The notes: a model not told the origin generated them from the sequence alone. 29,766 bases of DNA from Cyanobacteria bacterium UBA2566 (GCA_002340255.1 DDLS01000113.1:1-29766), one strand, 5' to 3'; positions 14,447-24,264 are shown, counted from the stretch's first letter. Numbers and translations are program-made.

Positions 14447-17400
14447 TCAATTTAAAGGCAGAGAGATCATAAATTCTGTTCCTTGCCCCAGCTCTGAAGT
14501 ACAAGCGATCGAACCTCTATGTTTTTCGACAATAATTTGTTGGGAGATCGTCATCCCTAAACCCGTTCCTTTGCCGACCATTTTAGTCGTAAATCCCTGC
14601 TCGAATATTTTCGCCTTCACTTCTTCTGACATTCCCATACCATTATCAATAATTGTGACAACAACACTTTTTCGATCTATGCTTAGTTTCGTGCTAATAG
14701 TGATGCAATTGGGGGCAGATTCTATCTCTTCATCAGTTTTTCCTTCATTACTTTCATCGAGGGCATCGATCGCATTCGCCAATAAGTTCATAAACACTTG
14801 ATTGATTTGTCCGGCATAGCATTTGACTTCGGGAATTTCACCATAATCTTTTAAAATTCTAATCGCCGGGCGCTCTCCATTGGCTTTGAGGCGATATTTG
14901 AGAATTAATAAGGTACTATCGAGTCCTTTATGTAAATTGAACTCGGTTTTCTTATCCGTATCTGTGCGCGAAAAAGTTCGTAAAGAGGTACTGATTTTAG
15001 CAATGCGATCGCAACCGCCTTGCATGGATTCAATCAGTTTGGGGAAATCCTCACGGATAAAATCGGGATTTATCTCTTCGATCTCTTCGGCAATCTCTTC
15101 AGAAGGAGATGTATTTTCTTCATAGAGAGAAAGAATGTCCAGCAAATCTTGTAAATATTCTTGTGCTACTCTCACATTGCCACTGATAAAACCAACAGGG
15201 TTGTTGATTTCGTGAGCGACCCCAGCGACCAGATTGCCCAGGGTGGCCATTTTTTCACTTTGCACCAATTGCAACTGCGCTTCTTGTAGATCCGTTAAGA
15301 CTTGTTGGAGATCGTTTCGTGCTTGTTGTTCTGTGTCATAGAGTTGAGCATTTTGCAGTGCGATCGCGGCTTGGGAACAGAGTAAATTCAAGATTTCAAT
15401 GCGATCGCGGGTGAATGCACCACTCACTTGATTATTTTCCAAGTAGAGAATGCCGATGAGTTGCCCTCGGTCAATCAAAGGCAGACAAAATACTGATTGG
15501 GGTTGATACTTTTGGATATAAGTATCCCCTGCATAGTCTTTGGCCTCTTTGGCGTTGTCCAAGACGAGGGGTTCGTGCGTATTTTTGACGGAGTGGATGA
15601 GGGTTAGCGGGATGCGATCGCTGGTTTCGACGGGAATACTGGCCACTGACATGTCTTCTCCTGTCGCATGGGCCACTAGCATGAGGGTGTTTTCTTCAAA
15701 GAGCATCAGGGCAACCGTTTCAGCACCAGCATTTTCTTGGATGACTTGCATGAAGTTGGCAATAGCGCGATCGAGGTCAATTTCTTCACAGAGACTTCGA
15801 GATGCTTTCATGAGGCTCGCTAAATCTAATAGTTCTCCGGTGGAGGCGTTGGTACTGATAATTCTTCCTTTGGCGAAATTCGTAATCGTACTATTAGCAG
15901 TCAAATTTGAGGGTTGCTGTTGGAGAATGGGGGAGAGTAGTTGGGGATAGCGTTTCTCGAGGTCGTCGGTTTTAGCTTTAGCTTCCCACTGAGCGTAACA
16001 ATAGTAGGCCTGCTGCATATATACTGAAGCCTCTTTTTCTCGTCTCCAATTGAGATAAAATTTGGCAAAGAGTTCGTTGCTGAGAGCTTCTTCTTGAATG
16101 TAGCCATTTTCTTTAGCACCGGCGATCGCCCGATCGTAAGCATCAATGGCAGCAAGGCGATCTCCAAGTACGCGCTGTTTTTCGGCTTCAATCAGCTCCC
16201 ATTTATGTTGGTAGTTCATGGGGGCGCGAGCCGCCCAAGCCGAGAATTGAGTTTGGATATCGCGGACTCGTTTTTCTATCTTGCTTCGGGTTTCGCCATC
16301 GGCATCTTCCCAAATCGCCAAGCGAGCCAGAGCCTCATAATACCGAAATACTGGATAGAATGCCACAGATTTGAGGCTGATAAAATAAGGTTCGGTGGCT
16401 TCGGCATAAGCAATCGCGTCTTCTGGACGATCGAATAAAACAGAAAGCCAAATTCGCATAGTTTGGCACGTCATAATTGCACCGATACTATTGGTTTCAT
16501 AGTGTTGGGGCAATCGAGTCTCCCAATCATAAGCTTGTCCTGTTAAGCAATGAGGTTGAGAAGATTCCCCGAGCAAGTTCAACCCAAATTGAAGCAGTAT
16601 TTCAAATTGAACGAGAACCAGATCGAGACTAATTTGTCGGGTAAATGCTCCATAGACTTCGAGCTTTTCGATGTACTCTGATAGCGTATTGCCTGTTAGC
16701 AAAAAGATACAACAGTAACCAGCAGATGCAAAAACAGCCGACTCGAAATCTCCTACCTCTAAGCCCGCAGCATAGCATTCTAGATAGAGTTCGAGGCTAT
16801 CTCTGAGAGGCTCGTGCCACAAACTGATAAACGTGAGAAAGGTCATCAAGATTTTTGCTTTCAGGGTTCGATCCCAAGAGCGCTCCTGATAATCCAGTCC
16901 CAAGCGACCAAATCGATAGGCCCCGTCTAAATCTTCAACAATATTGCCCAGGAGCAAACCATAGTTCAGATAAGCGGAAGCCGAAAAATTGCTATTGCCA
17001 TGTTGCAAGCAGAAATTCATCTGCTTGGTAACAATTAATGGTGCTAAGGTCGGATTGGCATTGGATGCCGGGGCAAACAGCAAGCATAAAATCCGCAGTG
17101 TGGCGATTTTGACTTCATCTTCGATCTCGGGTAGATTGAGAATCTCTGCAAACGTATATTGCTCGCATAATTGTGCTGTTTGCGCCAAAGCCTGTTGCAT
17201 GTCTTCTTGACTGGGAGATTCGGGAAACTCAATTCCAAAGAGTGCTAATAGTTCCAGTCCAGCTTCTAAAGATTTTGAGAATTGACCTCGCATCATTGAG
17301 GACTGAATTATGATTTCATAGAGTTTAACTCGATCTAGGGGAGATATCGCGTGACTCATTGCCTCCTCAAGCCAATTTTCCATGGTGGAAAAATGGGACT

Positions 17401-19891
17401 GTAAATAGGCAGCTTCGGTGATTCCGGTTGCTAAGTTCAAAGCGGTTGGATAGTTCCTCTCCCAAGCTCCCTCTCCTAGTAATTCATAGCCTTGCAGGCA
17501 ATAATCAAACATGGCTTTATAAGCAGTCGCACTTTTGGCTTTTTGGGCTACTTGCCAGTTGAGTGTGGCGAGACGATCTCGTTCCTCTTGTTCGGCGATC
17601 GCTGTTGCACCCAAATTCATTTGGCCGACAATATCAAATAATACTTTTTCTTGTTGCGATTCTGGCGTATTGTTCCATAGTAACTGACCGATTTTGAGAT
17701 GATGTTCTGGTTTTTTCTCCTCGGGAATCAAGGCATAAGCCGCTTGTTGGACGCGATCGTGCAAAAAACGATAACTGACAACCCCCTCGACTCGACCATC
17801 TTCTTGCTTCCATTCTTGGAAAAACTTATAGGCTTCGCTCTGGGGTAAAATCAACCCTTCCTGTAGGGCGCTCCACAGGGCAGCAGCGACTTTCTCCGAA
17901 AGCATTTCGCAGGTAATCGCTAAGGTTTCTAAATCAAATTGATTGCCGATACAGGCGGCTAGTTTCAGGACTTTTCGCGTACCCTCCGGCAATTTGTGCA
18001 AACGTCCTGCCATAAATTCGACAACATCATCCGTCAGCAGTTCATCTCGAACCTTCACCAAATCGAACTCCCAATATCCCAAATTTGGATTCAATATAAT
18101 TAATCCATCCTCATACAATCCTTTCAGAAATTGAGTGGTAAAGAAGGGATTTCCTTTCGTTTTTTGATGGACTAAATCGGTTAAAGGTCGGGCTAACTCG
18201 ACCGAACAACTGAGGGTCGCCGCAACCAATTGATTGACATGAGCAACTGATAAGGGGGCTAGAGTTAGAGTAGAAATTGTTGTTTTTTGTTCTTTTGCGG
18301 TTTGCAGAGCGTCTCGGTCGGAAAAATCCGCCCATTCCGGTAGGTCGTCGCGTTTCTTTAATTCCGCTAAAGTTAACATCAACGGATGGGCAGGGAAGAC
18401 TTCATTATCTCGATAGGCACCCAGCAGGAGCAAATACCCCATCCGATTGTCTCCTATCAGGACTTTCAGCAAGTTTAATGATGCCGAGTCCGCCCATTGT
18501 AAGTCATCGAGAAATAGGGTTAAGGGGTGTTTTTTGGTAGTGAAAACGGCAATAAATTTCTCAAAGAGGAGGTTAAAGCGATTTTGAGCGGCACTACCGG
18601 AGAGTTCGGGGACGGGGGGTTGTTCTCCGATAATGCGTTCGAGTTCGGGAATTACTTCAGTGAGAACTTGTCCGCCCTCTCCCACAGCTTTGAGAATTTT
18701 TGCTTTCCATTCTTGCAATTCGGCATCGGATTCTCCGAGTAATTGCCCCATCAAATCTCGGAAGGCGATGACGAAAGCAGAGAAGGGAATATCGCGATTG
18801 AATTGGTCGAATTTTCCTTTGATGAAGTAACCGCGATTGTTGACAATGGGCTTGTGGACTTCGTTGATAACGGCAGTTTTGCCAATACCGGAAAATCCTG
18901 CCACCAGCATCATTTCGCTGTTCCCTTCAGCAATACGATTGAAGGCTTTTAGTAGAGTTTTGACTTCTTTTTCCCGTCCGTAGAGCTTTTCGGGAATCAG
19001 AAAGCGATCGCATATGTCTCGTTCTCCTAATGCAAATGGCGCTATCTTCCCGGCTTCTCGATATTGTACTAGACATTTTTCCAGGTCGTACTTGAGTCCG
19101 AGGGCACTCTGATAGCGGTCTTCAGCATTTTTTGCCATTAATTTCATTACAATGTCTACCACAGTTCCTGGTATCGGTGACTGGCGATTGATTAGAGGGG
19201 GAGCTTTAGCAATATGACAGTGAACGATCTCGAGAGGATCGTCAGCCAAGAATGGTAATTCTCCGGCTAGTAGTTCGTAAAATGTTACTCCAAGGGAATA
19301 AAAATCGCTGCGATAATCAATGCCTCGATTCATTCGTCCGGTTTGTTCGGGGGATAGATAAGCAAGAGTCCCTTGTAAAACATTCGGGGTTTGAACGTTT
19401 TGGGTTTCTTTGGGCAATAGAGTCGAAATGCTAAAATCTATTAATTTAATTTTTTTTGTTTCCGGATGAATTAGTATATTTACGGGTTTAATATCCTTAT
19501 GGATAACATTACTGTGATGCAGATGGTGCAAAATATCAGCCAGTTGAATGGCAATCTCCAGAAATTGGCCGATAGAGAGAGTCTTGTTTTTGTGGTAGTC
19601 GGCTAAAGATATGCCCCCCATATCTTCCATTATCAACGCGTAGCGGTTTTCGTAGCGTTTTAAGTCGATTGTAGAGATCGTTCCTTCTATCTCGAGAGTT
19701 CTAGCAAGGGCATATTGATTGCGAAACTGCACTAATTCGTTAAAGCAAGGATACTCATTTCGCATTAATTTAATGATAACGGGTTGCTCACTATCAGTAT
19801 GCCAACCGCGATAGACAAGGGTACGATCGCTTTGATGGATGAGTTCGCTAATTTGATAGCCCGGAATATCCGGCAAACGGTCTACTAACAT
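14447..19891 (-). CDS. HstK-like Ser/Thr kinase - AAA ATPase - GAF - histidine kinase
   Basis: A single 1814-residue signalling protein. Residues 12-275 are a Ser/Thr protein kinase domain with Lys41 (VIIKLM), HKDIKPVNIL at 131-140 and SPEQTGRMNRG at 180-190. Residues 303-600 form an AAA-type ATPase with Walker A GFSGIGKT (332-339) and Walker B LTLFLDDLQWAD (457-468). Then comes a long helical TPR-like region to about 1340. A GAF sensor domain lies at about 1353-1517 and a histidine kinase at 1518-1814 with phospho-acceptor His1560 (VAHEINNP), N box at about 1698-1709, DNGMGM at 1749-1754 and GKGTGLG at 1773-1779. This order is that of the Anabaena HstK family. In the kinase domain the metal-binding DFG is DFS (152-154), which is seen in this family. 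No receiver domain or response regulator gene is adjacent. Confidence 0.95.
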   Translation of the reverse strand: MLVDRLPDIPGYQISELIHQSDRTLVYRGWHTDSEQPVIIKLMRNEYPCFNELVQFRNQYALARTLEIEGTISTIDLKRYENRYALIMEDMGGISLADYHKNKTLSIGQFLEIAIQLADILHHLHHSNVIHKDIKPVNILIHPETKKIKLIDFSISTLLPKETQNVQTPNVLQGTLAYLSPEQTGRMNRGIDYRSDFYSLGVTFYELLAGELPFLADDPLEIVHCHIAKAPPLINRQSPIPGTVVDIVMKLMAKNAEDRYQSALGLKYDLEKCLVQYREAGKIAPFALGERDICDRFLIPEKLYGREKEVKTLLKAFNRIAEGNSEMMLVAGFSGIGKTAVINEVHKPIVNNRGYFIKGKFDQFNRDIPFSAFVIAFRDLMGQLLGESDAELQEWKAKILKAVGEGGQVLTEVIPELERIIGEQPPVPELSGSAAQNRFNLLFEKFIAVFTTKKHPLTLFLDDLQWADSASLNLLKVLIGDNRMGYLLLLGAYRDNEVFPAHPLMLTLAELKKRDDLPEWADFSDRDALQTAKEQKTTISTLTLAPLSVAHVNQLVAATLSCSVELARPLTDLVHQKTKGNPFFTTQFLKGLYEDGLIILNPNLGYWEFDLVKVRDELLTDDVVEFMAGRLHKLPEGTRKVLKLAACIGNQFDLETLAITCEMLSEKVAAALWSALQEGLILPQSEAYKFFQEWKQEDGRVEGVVSYRFLHDRVQQAAYALIPEEKKPEHHLKIGQLLWNNTPESQQEKVLFDIVGQMNLGATAIAEQEERDRLATLNWQVAQKAKSATAYKAMFDYCLQGYELLGEGAWERNYPTALNLATGITEAAYLQSHFSTMENWLEEAMSHAISPLDRVKLYEIIIQSSMMRGQFSKSLEAGLELLALFGIEFPESPSQEDMQQALAQTAQLCEQYTFAEILNLPEIEDEVKIATLRILCLLFAPASNANPTLAPLIVTKQMNFCLQHGNSNFSASAYLNYGLLLGNIVEDLDGAYRFGRLGLDYQERSWDRTLKAKILMTFLTFISLWHEPLRDSLELYLECYAAGLEVGDFESAVFASAGYCCIFLLTGNTLSEYIEKLEVYGAFTRQISLDLVLVQFEILLQFGLNLLGESSQPHCLTGQAYDWETRLPQHYETNSIGAIMTCQTMRIWLSVLFDRPEDAIAYAEATEPYFISLKSVAFYPVFRYYEALARLAIWEDADGETRSKIEKRVRDIQTQFSAWAARAPMNYQHKWELIEAEKQRVLGDRLAAIDAYDRAIAGAKENGYIQEEALSNELFAKFYLNWRREKEASVYMQQAYYCYAQWEAKAKTDDLEKRYPQLLSPILQQQPSNLTANSTITNFAKGRIISTNASTGELLDLASLMKASRSLCEEIDLDRAIANFMQVIQENAGAETVALMLFEENTLMLVAHATGEDMSVASIPVETSDRIPLTLIHSVKNTHEPLVLDNAKEAKDYAGDTYIQKYQPQSVFCLPLIDRGQLIGILYLENNQVSGAFTRDRIEILNLLCSQAAIALQNAQLYDTEQQARNDLQQVLTDLQEAQLQLVQSEKMATLGNLVAGVAHEINNPVGFISGNVRVAQEYLQDLLDILSLYEENTSPSEEIAEEIEEINPDFIREDFPKLIESMQGGCDRIAKISTSLRTFSRTDTDKKTEFNLHKGLDSTLLILKYRLKANGERPAIRILKDYGEIPEVKCYAGQINQVFMNLLANAIDALDESNEGKTDEEIESAPNCITISTKLSIDRKSVVVTIIDNGMGMSEEVKAKIFEQGFTTKMVGKGTGLGMTISQQIIVEKHRGSIACTSELGQGTEFMISLPLN

Positions 19892-20117
19892 AATTGGCTT
19901 GTATTAAGTAATTGAGAATTTTTATCATTTATTTTATCTTATATACCTTAACCTATGTTATGTATTTTCAACAAATGATTGCGTCTTAATCGATTTAAGG
20001 CAAGGGTTGCAAGCATTTTTGGAGCTTCGATCTGATGTTTTTGCCCTGACTAGACTACAGGTAAACTTTAGTTCAAGGGTTTGTTCAAGTCCCGCTATTT
20101 TAATGTGGTCATGGCAC
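19892..20117. other. AT-rich leader of the kinase gene
   Basis: The gap upstream of the kinase start is AT-rich near 19910-19975 and contains the palindrome CTTAA-TCGAT-TTAAG at 19985-19999. A promoter for the kinase gene probably lies here, but no convincing -10/-35 pair was found. Confidence 0.3.
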
Positions 20118-20161
20118 TATTGCCTACCTCCGTGTCCCCATCTCCCCGTATCTCCTCGTCT
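20118..20161. repeat. CCCCGTGTCTCC-type dispersed repeat
   Basis: TGCCTACCTCCGTGTCCCC, then ATCTCCCCGTATCTCCTCG, lies just behind the hypD stop. Its reverse complement resembles the G-rich tract at 2671-2692. Confidence 0.45.
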
Positions 20162-20167
20162 GGAGTG

Positions 20168-21268
20168 TCAATGATTCCCTCGATAGCGATAGTAAGCAGC
20201 ACAAGCGCCTTCGGAGGAAACCATGGGCGCACCGAGGGGATGTTCTGGGGTGCAGCGCGTGCCAAAAGCCGGACAATCATGGGGTTTCTTTACGCCTTGC
20301 ATGATTTCACCACTGATACATTCGGTTGTCAGTACAGGGGGATTCGGATCGAGCCAGTCGGTAAAGCGCTTTTCGGCATCCCAAGGACAATATTCTGCCC
20401 GCAGTCCTAAGCCACTATCGGGGATTTCCCCAATGCCGCGCCAGGTGCGCGAGACGATTTCAAAGACTCGATCGATCAGGGTTTGGGCGGGTTGATTGCC
20501 CTCGCGACGGACGGAACGGCTATATTGATTATCAAGGGCAACTGCTTCTGTTTTCCCTTCTAACTGTTGAATGCAGCGATACAATCCCTGAAAAATGTCT
20601 ATGGGTTCAAACCCCGTGACGACAATGGGAATCTGGTATTTTTCCACTAAGGGTTCATACTCGGTATATCCCATCACTGTGCAAACATGACCGGCTGCGA
20701 GAAATCCCTGTACTTGAGATTGGGGGGAGGAGAGAATGGCTTCCATGGCTGGAGGAACGCGGACATGGGAGGCGAGGAGGGAAAAGTTGTGAATTTGTTG
20801 TTGTTTGGCTTGATAAACCGCCATGGCAGTGGCGGGGGCAGTGGTTTCAAAACCGACCCCAAAAAAGACTACTTGAGATTCTGGATTGGCTTGGGCAATT
20901 TTGAGACAATCGAGGGGAGAATAAACAATTCGTATATCTGCGCCTGCGGCTTTGACACTGAGCAGGTCTTTGTCGGTTCCGGGAACCCGTAACATATCCC
21001 CAAAGGAACAGAGAATGATTTGGGGATGGGAGGCGATCGCGATTGCCCGATCGATAAGCGTCACTGGAGTCACACAAACCGGACATCCCGGCCCATGAAT
21101 CAAGGTAATCTCCTCTGGCAACAATTGATCGATGCCATACTTAATAATCGAGTGGGTTTGGCCGCCGCAAATCTCCATAATAGTCCAAGGTTGGGTCGTA
21201 ATTTCGGCGATCGCCGCTGCCATCCGTTGCGCCAATTGAGCATCCCGATATTCATCAACAAATTTCAT
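20168..21268 (-). CDS. hypD: Hydrogenase maturation protein HypD
   Basis: HypD is the iron-sulphur scaffold on which HypC, HypE and HypF assemble the Fe(CN)2CO group of [NiFe] hydrogenases. The key cysteines are visible: ICGGQTH (MEICGGQTHSI) and GPGCPVCVTP near residues 60-68 of the protein. GVGFETTAPATA, GFEPIDIFQG and the C-terminal DCPAFGTRCTPEHPLGAPMVSSEGACAAYY with its cluster-binding Cys are also present. Two ATGs are possible, 21274 and 21268. The second is preferred because GGGGAG stands 8 bases before it, and MKFVDEYRD is the usual beginning. No other hyp or hydrogenase gene is in the window; scattered hyp genes are common in cyanobacteria. Confidence 0.95.
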   Translation of the reverse strand: MKFVDEYRDAQLAQRMAAAIAEITTQPWTIMEICGGQTHSIIKYGIDQLLPEEITLIHGPGCPVCVTPVTLIDRAIAIASHPQIILCSFGDMLRVPGTDKDLLSVKAAGADIRIVYSPLDCLKIAQANPESQVVFFGVGFETTAPATAMAVYQAKQQQIHNFSLLASHVRVPPAMEAILSSPQSQVQGFLAAGHVCTVMGYTEYEPLVEKYQIPIVVTGFEPIDIFQGLYRCIQQLEGKTEAVALDNQYSRSVRREGNQPAQTLIDRVFEIVSRTWRGIGEIPDSGLGLRAEYCPWDAEKRFTDWLDPNPPVLTTECISGEIMQGVKKPHDCPAFGTRCTPEHPLGAPMVSSEGACAAYYRYRGNH

Positions 21269-21340
21269 AACCATTACTCCCCACTCTTCCCCACTATTAA
21301 AAAGGAAAACCCCCTCTCTTTTTTAATTTTTAATTTTTAC

Positions 21341-23620
21341 TTACGCTTTCATCTGCCCTTTGCGCACTGCTTCCAAAATCAACTCCTGCTCTGCACGAGC
21401 GATCGCCCGTTGCACTCGCTCTACAGCAGGCATCTCGACAGAAATTGATGTCATGCCCCAGCGCACTAAAGGGTTAATCAACTGGGGATAGTTCACCACA
21501 GCTTGACCACAAATGCTACTTTTAATTCCTCCAGTTCGTGCTTGGGTAATACACTGCTCCAAAGCGGTTAACACAACTGGATGGAGAGCATTCAAACTCT
21601 GTCGATGTTGCTCCCACTGCTGGCGCTCCAAACCCAATAACAAGGGAATCAAATCATTGGTTCCCACACTTAAACCATCAATCCCCAGCTTGATATACTC
21701 TGAAATTTGCAACAATACTCCAGGAACCTCGACCATAATCCATAATTCCATCTGGGATAATTGCCGTCGATCTAGCCGCCTACGGATGGCAACCACTTCC
21801 TCAACTGTCCGCACAAAGGGCAACATTAAATGAATATTCTGATAACCTTGGCGATGCAAGTTTTCTAGCACCGTTAACTCCCAATCCAATAGGGTGGATC
21901 TAGAATCATTTACGTCACAGGCTAAGGTTCCTCGTATAGGAGAAGGCTCAAAGGAGTCAAAGGAACGATAATAAATAGGACGAGGGTAAAAACTCCGGGC
22001 TAACTCTTGTAGATTGTTCAACCATTCGGACATGAAGCGATCGCCATCTCTCCACCATGGAACACCTGGAAAGAGTTTGGCTGCCCATAATTCCGATCGC
22101 AATAATCCCACCCCATCCACATCTAAGCCTGAAAGATCCCCAGAAGGGGGTTGAGAGAGATTAATCCAAAGCTTTGTTGCGTGTAGGGGCGAAACCGTTT
22201 TCGCCCCTACCGTCATTGGTTTGCTTTCATCCTGAAGTTCAATCCGGTTAGGTGAATCAGGGTTTGCCCCGGTAATAATTTCTCCCGTTTCACCATTAAT
22301 TTTAATCTGATCTCCGGTTACGAAGTGGCAGGTGGCTTGTTCAACTCCCACGAGGGCAGGAATGCCTAATTCCCGAGCCACGATCGCTCCATGGCTAGTC
22401 ATTCCACCTGTTTCTGTAATCAAACCTGCTGCCCCGCTTAAGATCCAGGTTTCTTGGGGGGCGATCGCCCGTTTAACAATAATTTGTCCTGGAGTTAAGG
22501 TCATCGGTTCGAGTTTCTCCGGTAAGACCACAACTGGAGCCATAGCGACCCCTGGTGCGGCCCCTACGCCCTGGTAAGAACCTGAAGAGTTTTTTTTGTC
22601 ATTTAGCGGGATAACGTCTGTAATCCACCAATTTAAGTCAGGATTGCCGATCCACTTGAGGCGGAAGCGATCGTACCACTGTTGTTTTAGGGCGAGGGTG
22701 CGATCGCCTAAACATTGGATTTGTGCTTCCCCTAAGCAGGGTTGATCCACCAAGGAGGAATCAAGAGTATAGGCACAGAGGAGGCAGTCCTTGGTGTTTA
22801 ATAGGGGAGTATGCAGGGATAAGGTGGACAATTCACCACAGAGTTGGTGAGCAATACGTTTGTTACCCAACTGTTGCTCTTTAAGTTGGTAAGGCTGAAG
22901 GTGAATTTGATAGAGATCGCCACTGACTTGAGGTTCACTCGCGAGATATCCCAGTCCCCACGTCGCTTCAATTATCACGTCCCGATCTTGAGTTGCGATC
23001 GCCCCACTCATGGGTTCATTCTGTAGGGGTTGAATGAGAATACCCATCCTAATCTGATTTAAGGCAATGCCTTGATATTGCCAGTAGAGCAAGTACTTAT
23101 TGCGAAATACTTCGGCCCAAATTTGTTTAATCGTATGGGCTAAAGCATCAGAATTTTTGGGACTTGCCCAAGTTCTCCACAAGCGAGAAAAGCTGTTTTG
23201 TTGATGGGGGGTTAGCGGTTTGGGTAAGCTGAGGGAGGGACGACAGAGAACAAAATCCCCATCCCAAGTGGCGATCGCCTCCAGCACCTTACCATACTCT
23301 GGCCAATCCAGAGGAGTGCTGAGGATTTTCTCCCGAATCCCTTGAGTCATTTGGTGTAACTGAATCTCCCAGTCTTCATTCATCAGATCGGTGGGCGTTT
23401 TCTGGGCAGATCGGGAAACCTTTACGCTCACTTGTTGAGTCAACAGAGGATGAGATTGGTGCAAGGACTGTAAAAATTGTTGTCTGATCTCATTCGGGAT
23501 TGCCACACCCGGTAATACGGGATAGCCCTGCCGAAGGAGTTGGCTTAAATCCCAGATGCGATCGCCCACGGATGAGCGGTGTTGATCTTGAATCTCAGTG
23601 AGCCAGTAAATCGGATTCAT
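21341..23620 (-). CDS. PEP-synthase/PPDK-like phosphotransferase
   Basis: The 759-residue protein has the phosphoenolpyruvate-utilising architecture. An N-terminal nucleotide-binding region extends to about residue 340, with the late motif SGAIATQDRDVIIEATWGLG at 205-224. The swivelling phosphohistidine domain at about 355-450 has TETGGMTSHGAIVARELGIPA with His410. A TIM-barrel PEP-binding domain occupies 483-750: GVGLLRSELW, IMVEVPGV, LSVGTNDLIPLLLGLER and CGQAV with catalytic Cys704. The early ATP-grasp motif (VRSSA..ED) is degenerate here (VKVSRSAQKTP), so whether it makes PEP from pyruvate and ATP is doubtful. Residues 471-480 (VGAKTVSPLH) between the swivelling and PEP domains are encoded by a palindromic repeat. 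Upstream is a long gap; downstream hypD follows by 72 bases. Confidence 0.88.
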   Translation of the reverse strand: MNPIYWLTEIQDQHRSSVGDRIWDLSQLLRQGYPVLPGVAIPNEIRQQFLQSLHQSHPLLTQQVSVKVSRSAQKTPTDLMNEDWEIQLHQMTQGIREKILSTPLDWPEYGKVLEAIATWDGDFVLCRPSLSLPKPLTPHQQNSFSRLWRTWASPKNSDALAHTIKQIWAEVFRNKYLLYWQYQGIALNQIRMGILIQPLQNEPMSGAIATQDRDVIIEATWGLGYLASEPQVSGDLYQIHLQPYQLKEQQLGNKRIAHQLCGELSTLSLHTPLLNTKDCLLCAYTLDSSLVDQPCLGEAQIQCLGDRTLALKQQWYDRFRLKWIGNPDLNWWITDVIPLNDKKNSSGSYQGVGAAPGVAMAPVVVLPEKLEPMTLTPGQIIVKRAIAPQETWILSGAAGLITETGGMTSHGAIVARELGIPALVGVEQATCHFVTGDQIKINGETGEIITGANPDSPNRIELQDESKPMTVGAKTVSPLHATKLWINLSQPPSGDLSGLDVDGVGLLRSELWAAKLFPGVPWWRDGDRFMSEWLNNLQELARSFYPRPIYYRSFDSFEPSPIRGTLACDVNDSRSTLLDWELTVLENLHRQGYQNIHLMLPFVRTVEEVVAIRRRLDRRQLSQMELWIMVEVPGVLLQISEYIKLGIDGLSVGTNDLIPLLLGLERQQWEQHRQSLNALHPVVLTALEQCITQARTGGIKSSICGQAVVNYPQLINPLVRWGMTSISVEMPAVERVQRAIARAEQELILEAVRKGQMKA
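22183..22210. repeat. Perfect 12-bp palindromic repeat inside a coding region
   Basis: GTAGGGGCGAAA at 22183-22194 and TTTCGCCCCTAC at 22199-22210 pair perfectly around a 4-base loop. On the coding strand it spells V-G-A-K-T-V-S-P-L in frame. A relative with the same GTAGGGGCGAAA sequence lies at 25856-25867 in an intergenic terminator-like position. Confidence 0.9.
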
Positions 23621-24264
23621 GGGTGCAGGCGATCGCCAAATATCTTCATCTAATTGTAATCACTCTAATGGGTCTTTCCGCTGTTCTAGTTTCCGTGGGG
23701 TTAAACCCACCGAGCGATCGCTCCTAAATTAGTTCCTGATGAACAGTTGAATTTACTCTCAACACCTCCCTATGCTTAACTTTCTTGATCCCCCTGTTTT
23801 TTAGAGACAAATCTACACCGAAAGCATCCATTTTATCTTGTTGTTGGCGATTTATTCTACAGACGAGTTTTGCTCAAAGAAAAGTTACCAAACATGACCT
23901 AATATTGCAATCATTAAATAATTGTGACATTATCGTTCTGCTCCCTCAATTTAAGATTAAAGCTTAGAGAAGGTAGTTTTTGATCGGAGTAGCCTCACCC
24001 ATGAGCAACCTATTCCAGCACCCGATTCATATGACAAGTGAACAATTGTCCTCATCAAAACCCAATTTCGTTAACCTCCAATTAAACTCCTCAATAGTTC
24101 CCCCTTAATTTTTTTGATCCAGAAGGAACTATCCACAACTAGAATCCATCAAAACCTCTAAAACCAACTCTGAAATCTTCTAGTTGGATGACCGAAAAAA
24201 GGGGAAAACTACCGCCTTCTAACCCCAAAAAATCGATCTATCTCACCCCAAGGAGTGAGGATTT
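23621..24264. other. 644-base gap without a convincing gene
   Basis: Near the ppsA-like start there is a GTGGGGTTAAACCCAC near-palindrome (23695-23710) beside GCGATCGC. The rest up to about 24120 is AT-rich with no coding-like pattern; a 35-codon ORF at 24001-24108 and a TTG-started one at 23785-23967 look non-coding. The last 140 bases form the leader of the small Mo-nitrogenase-like gene with an inverted repeat. Confidence 0.5.
24131..24189 (+). promoter_or_regulatory. Inverted repeat in the leader of the Mo-nitrogenase-like gene
   Basis: CAACTAGAA at 24136-24144 pairs with TTCTAGTTG at 24178-24186; ATCC/GGAT extends the stem with a 2-base bulge. The loop is 33 bases. It lies about 75 bases before the start codon and could be a leader hairpin or an operator. 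Confidence 0.4.

Noticed and set aside
22558..22577. Another copy of the GTAGGGGC palindrome in the PEP-synthase-like gene
   Set aside because: Only GGCCCCTAC is shared and no second arm is present; it encodes the conserved GVGAAPG motif.
23785..23967. 60-codon ORF upstream of the Mo-nitrogenase-like gene
   Set aside because: TTG start, no ribosome binding site, AT-rich composition and no protein-like pattern.
24001..24108. 35-codon ORF MSNLFQHPIH...
   Set aside because: ATG start with only a distant GGAG; the sequence is low in structure-forming residues and rich in Ser, Asn and Pro, and it lies in a leader region.
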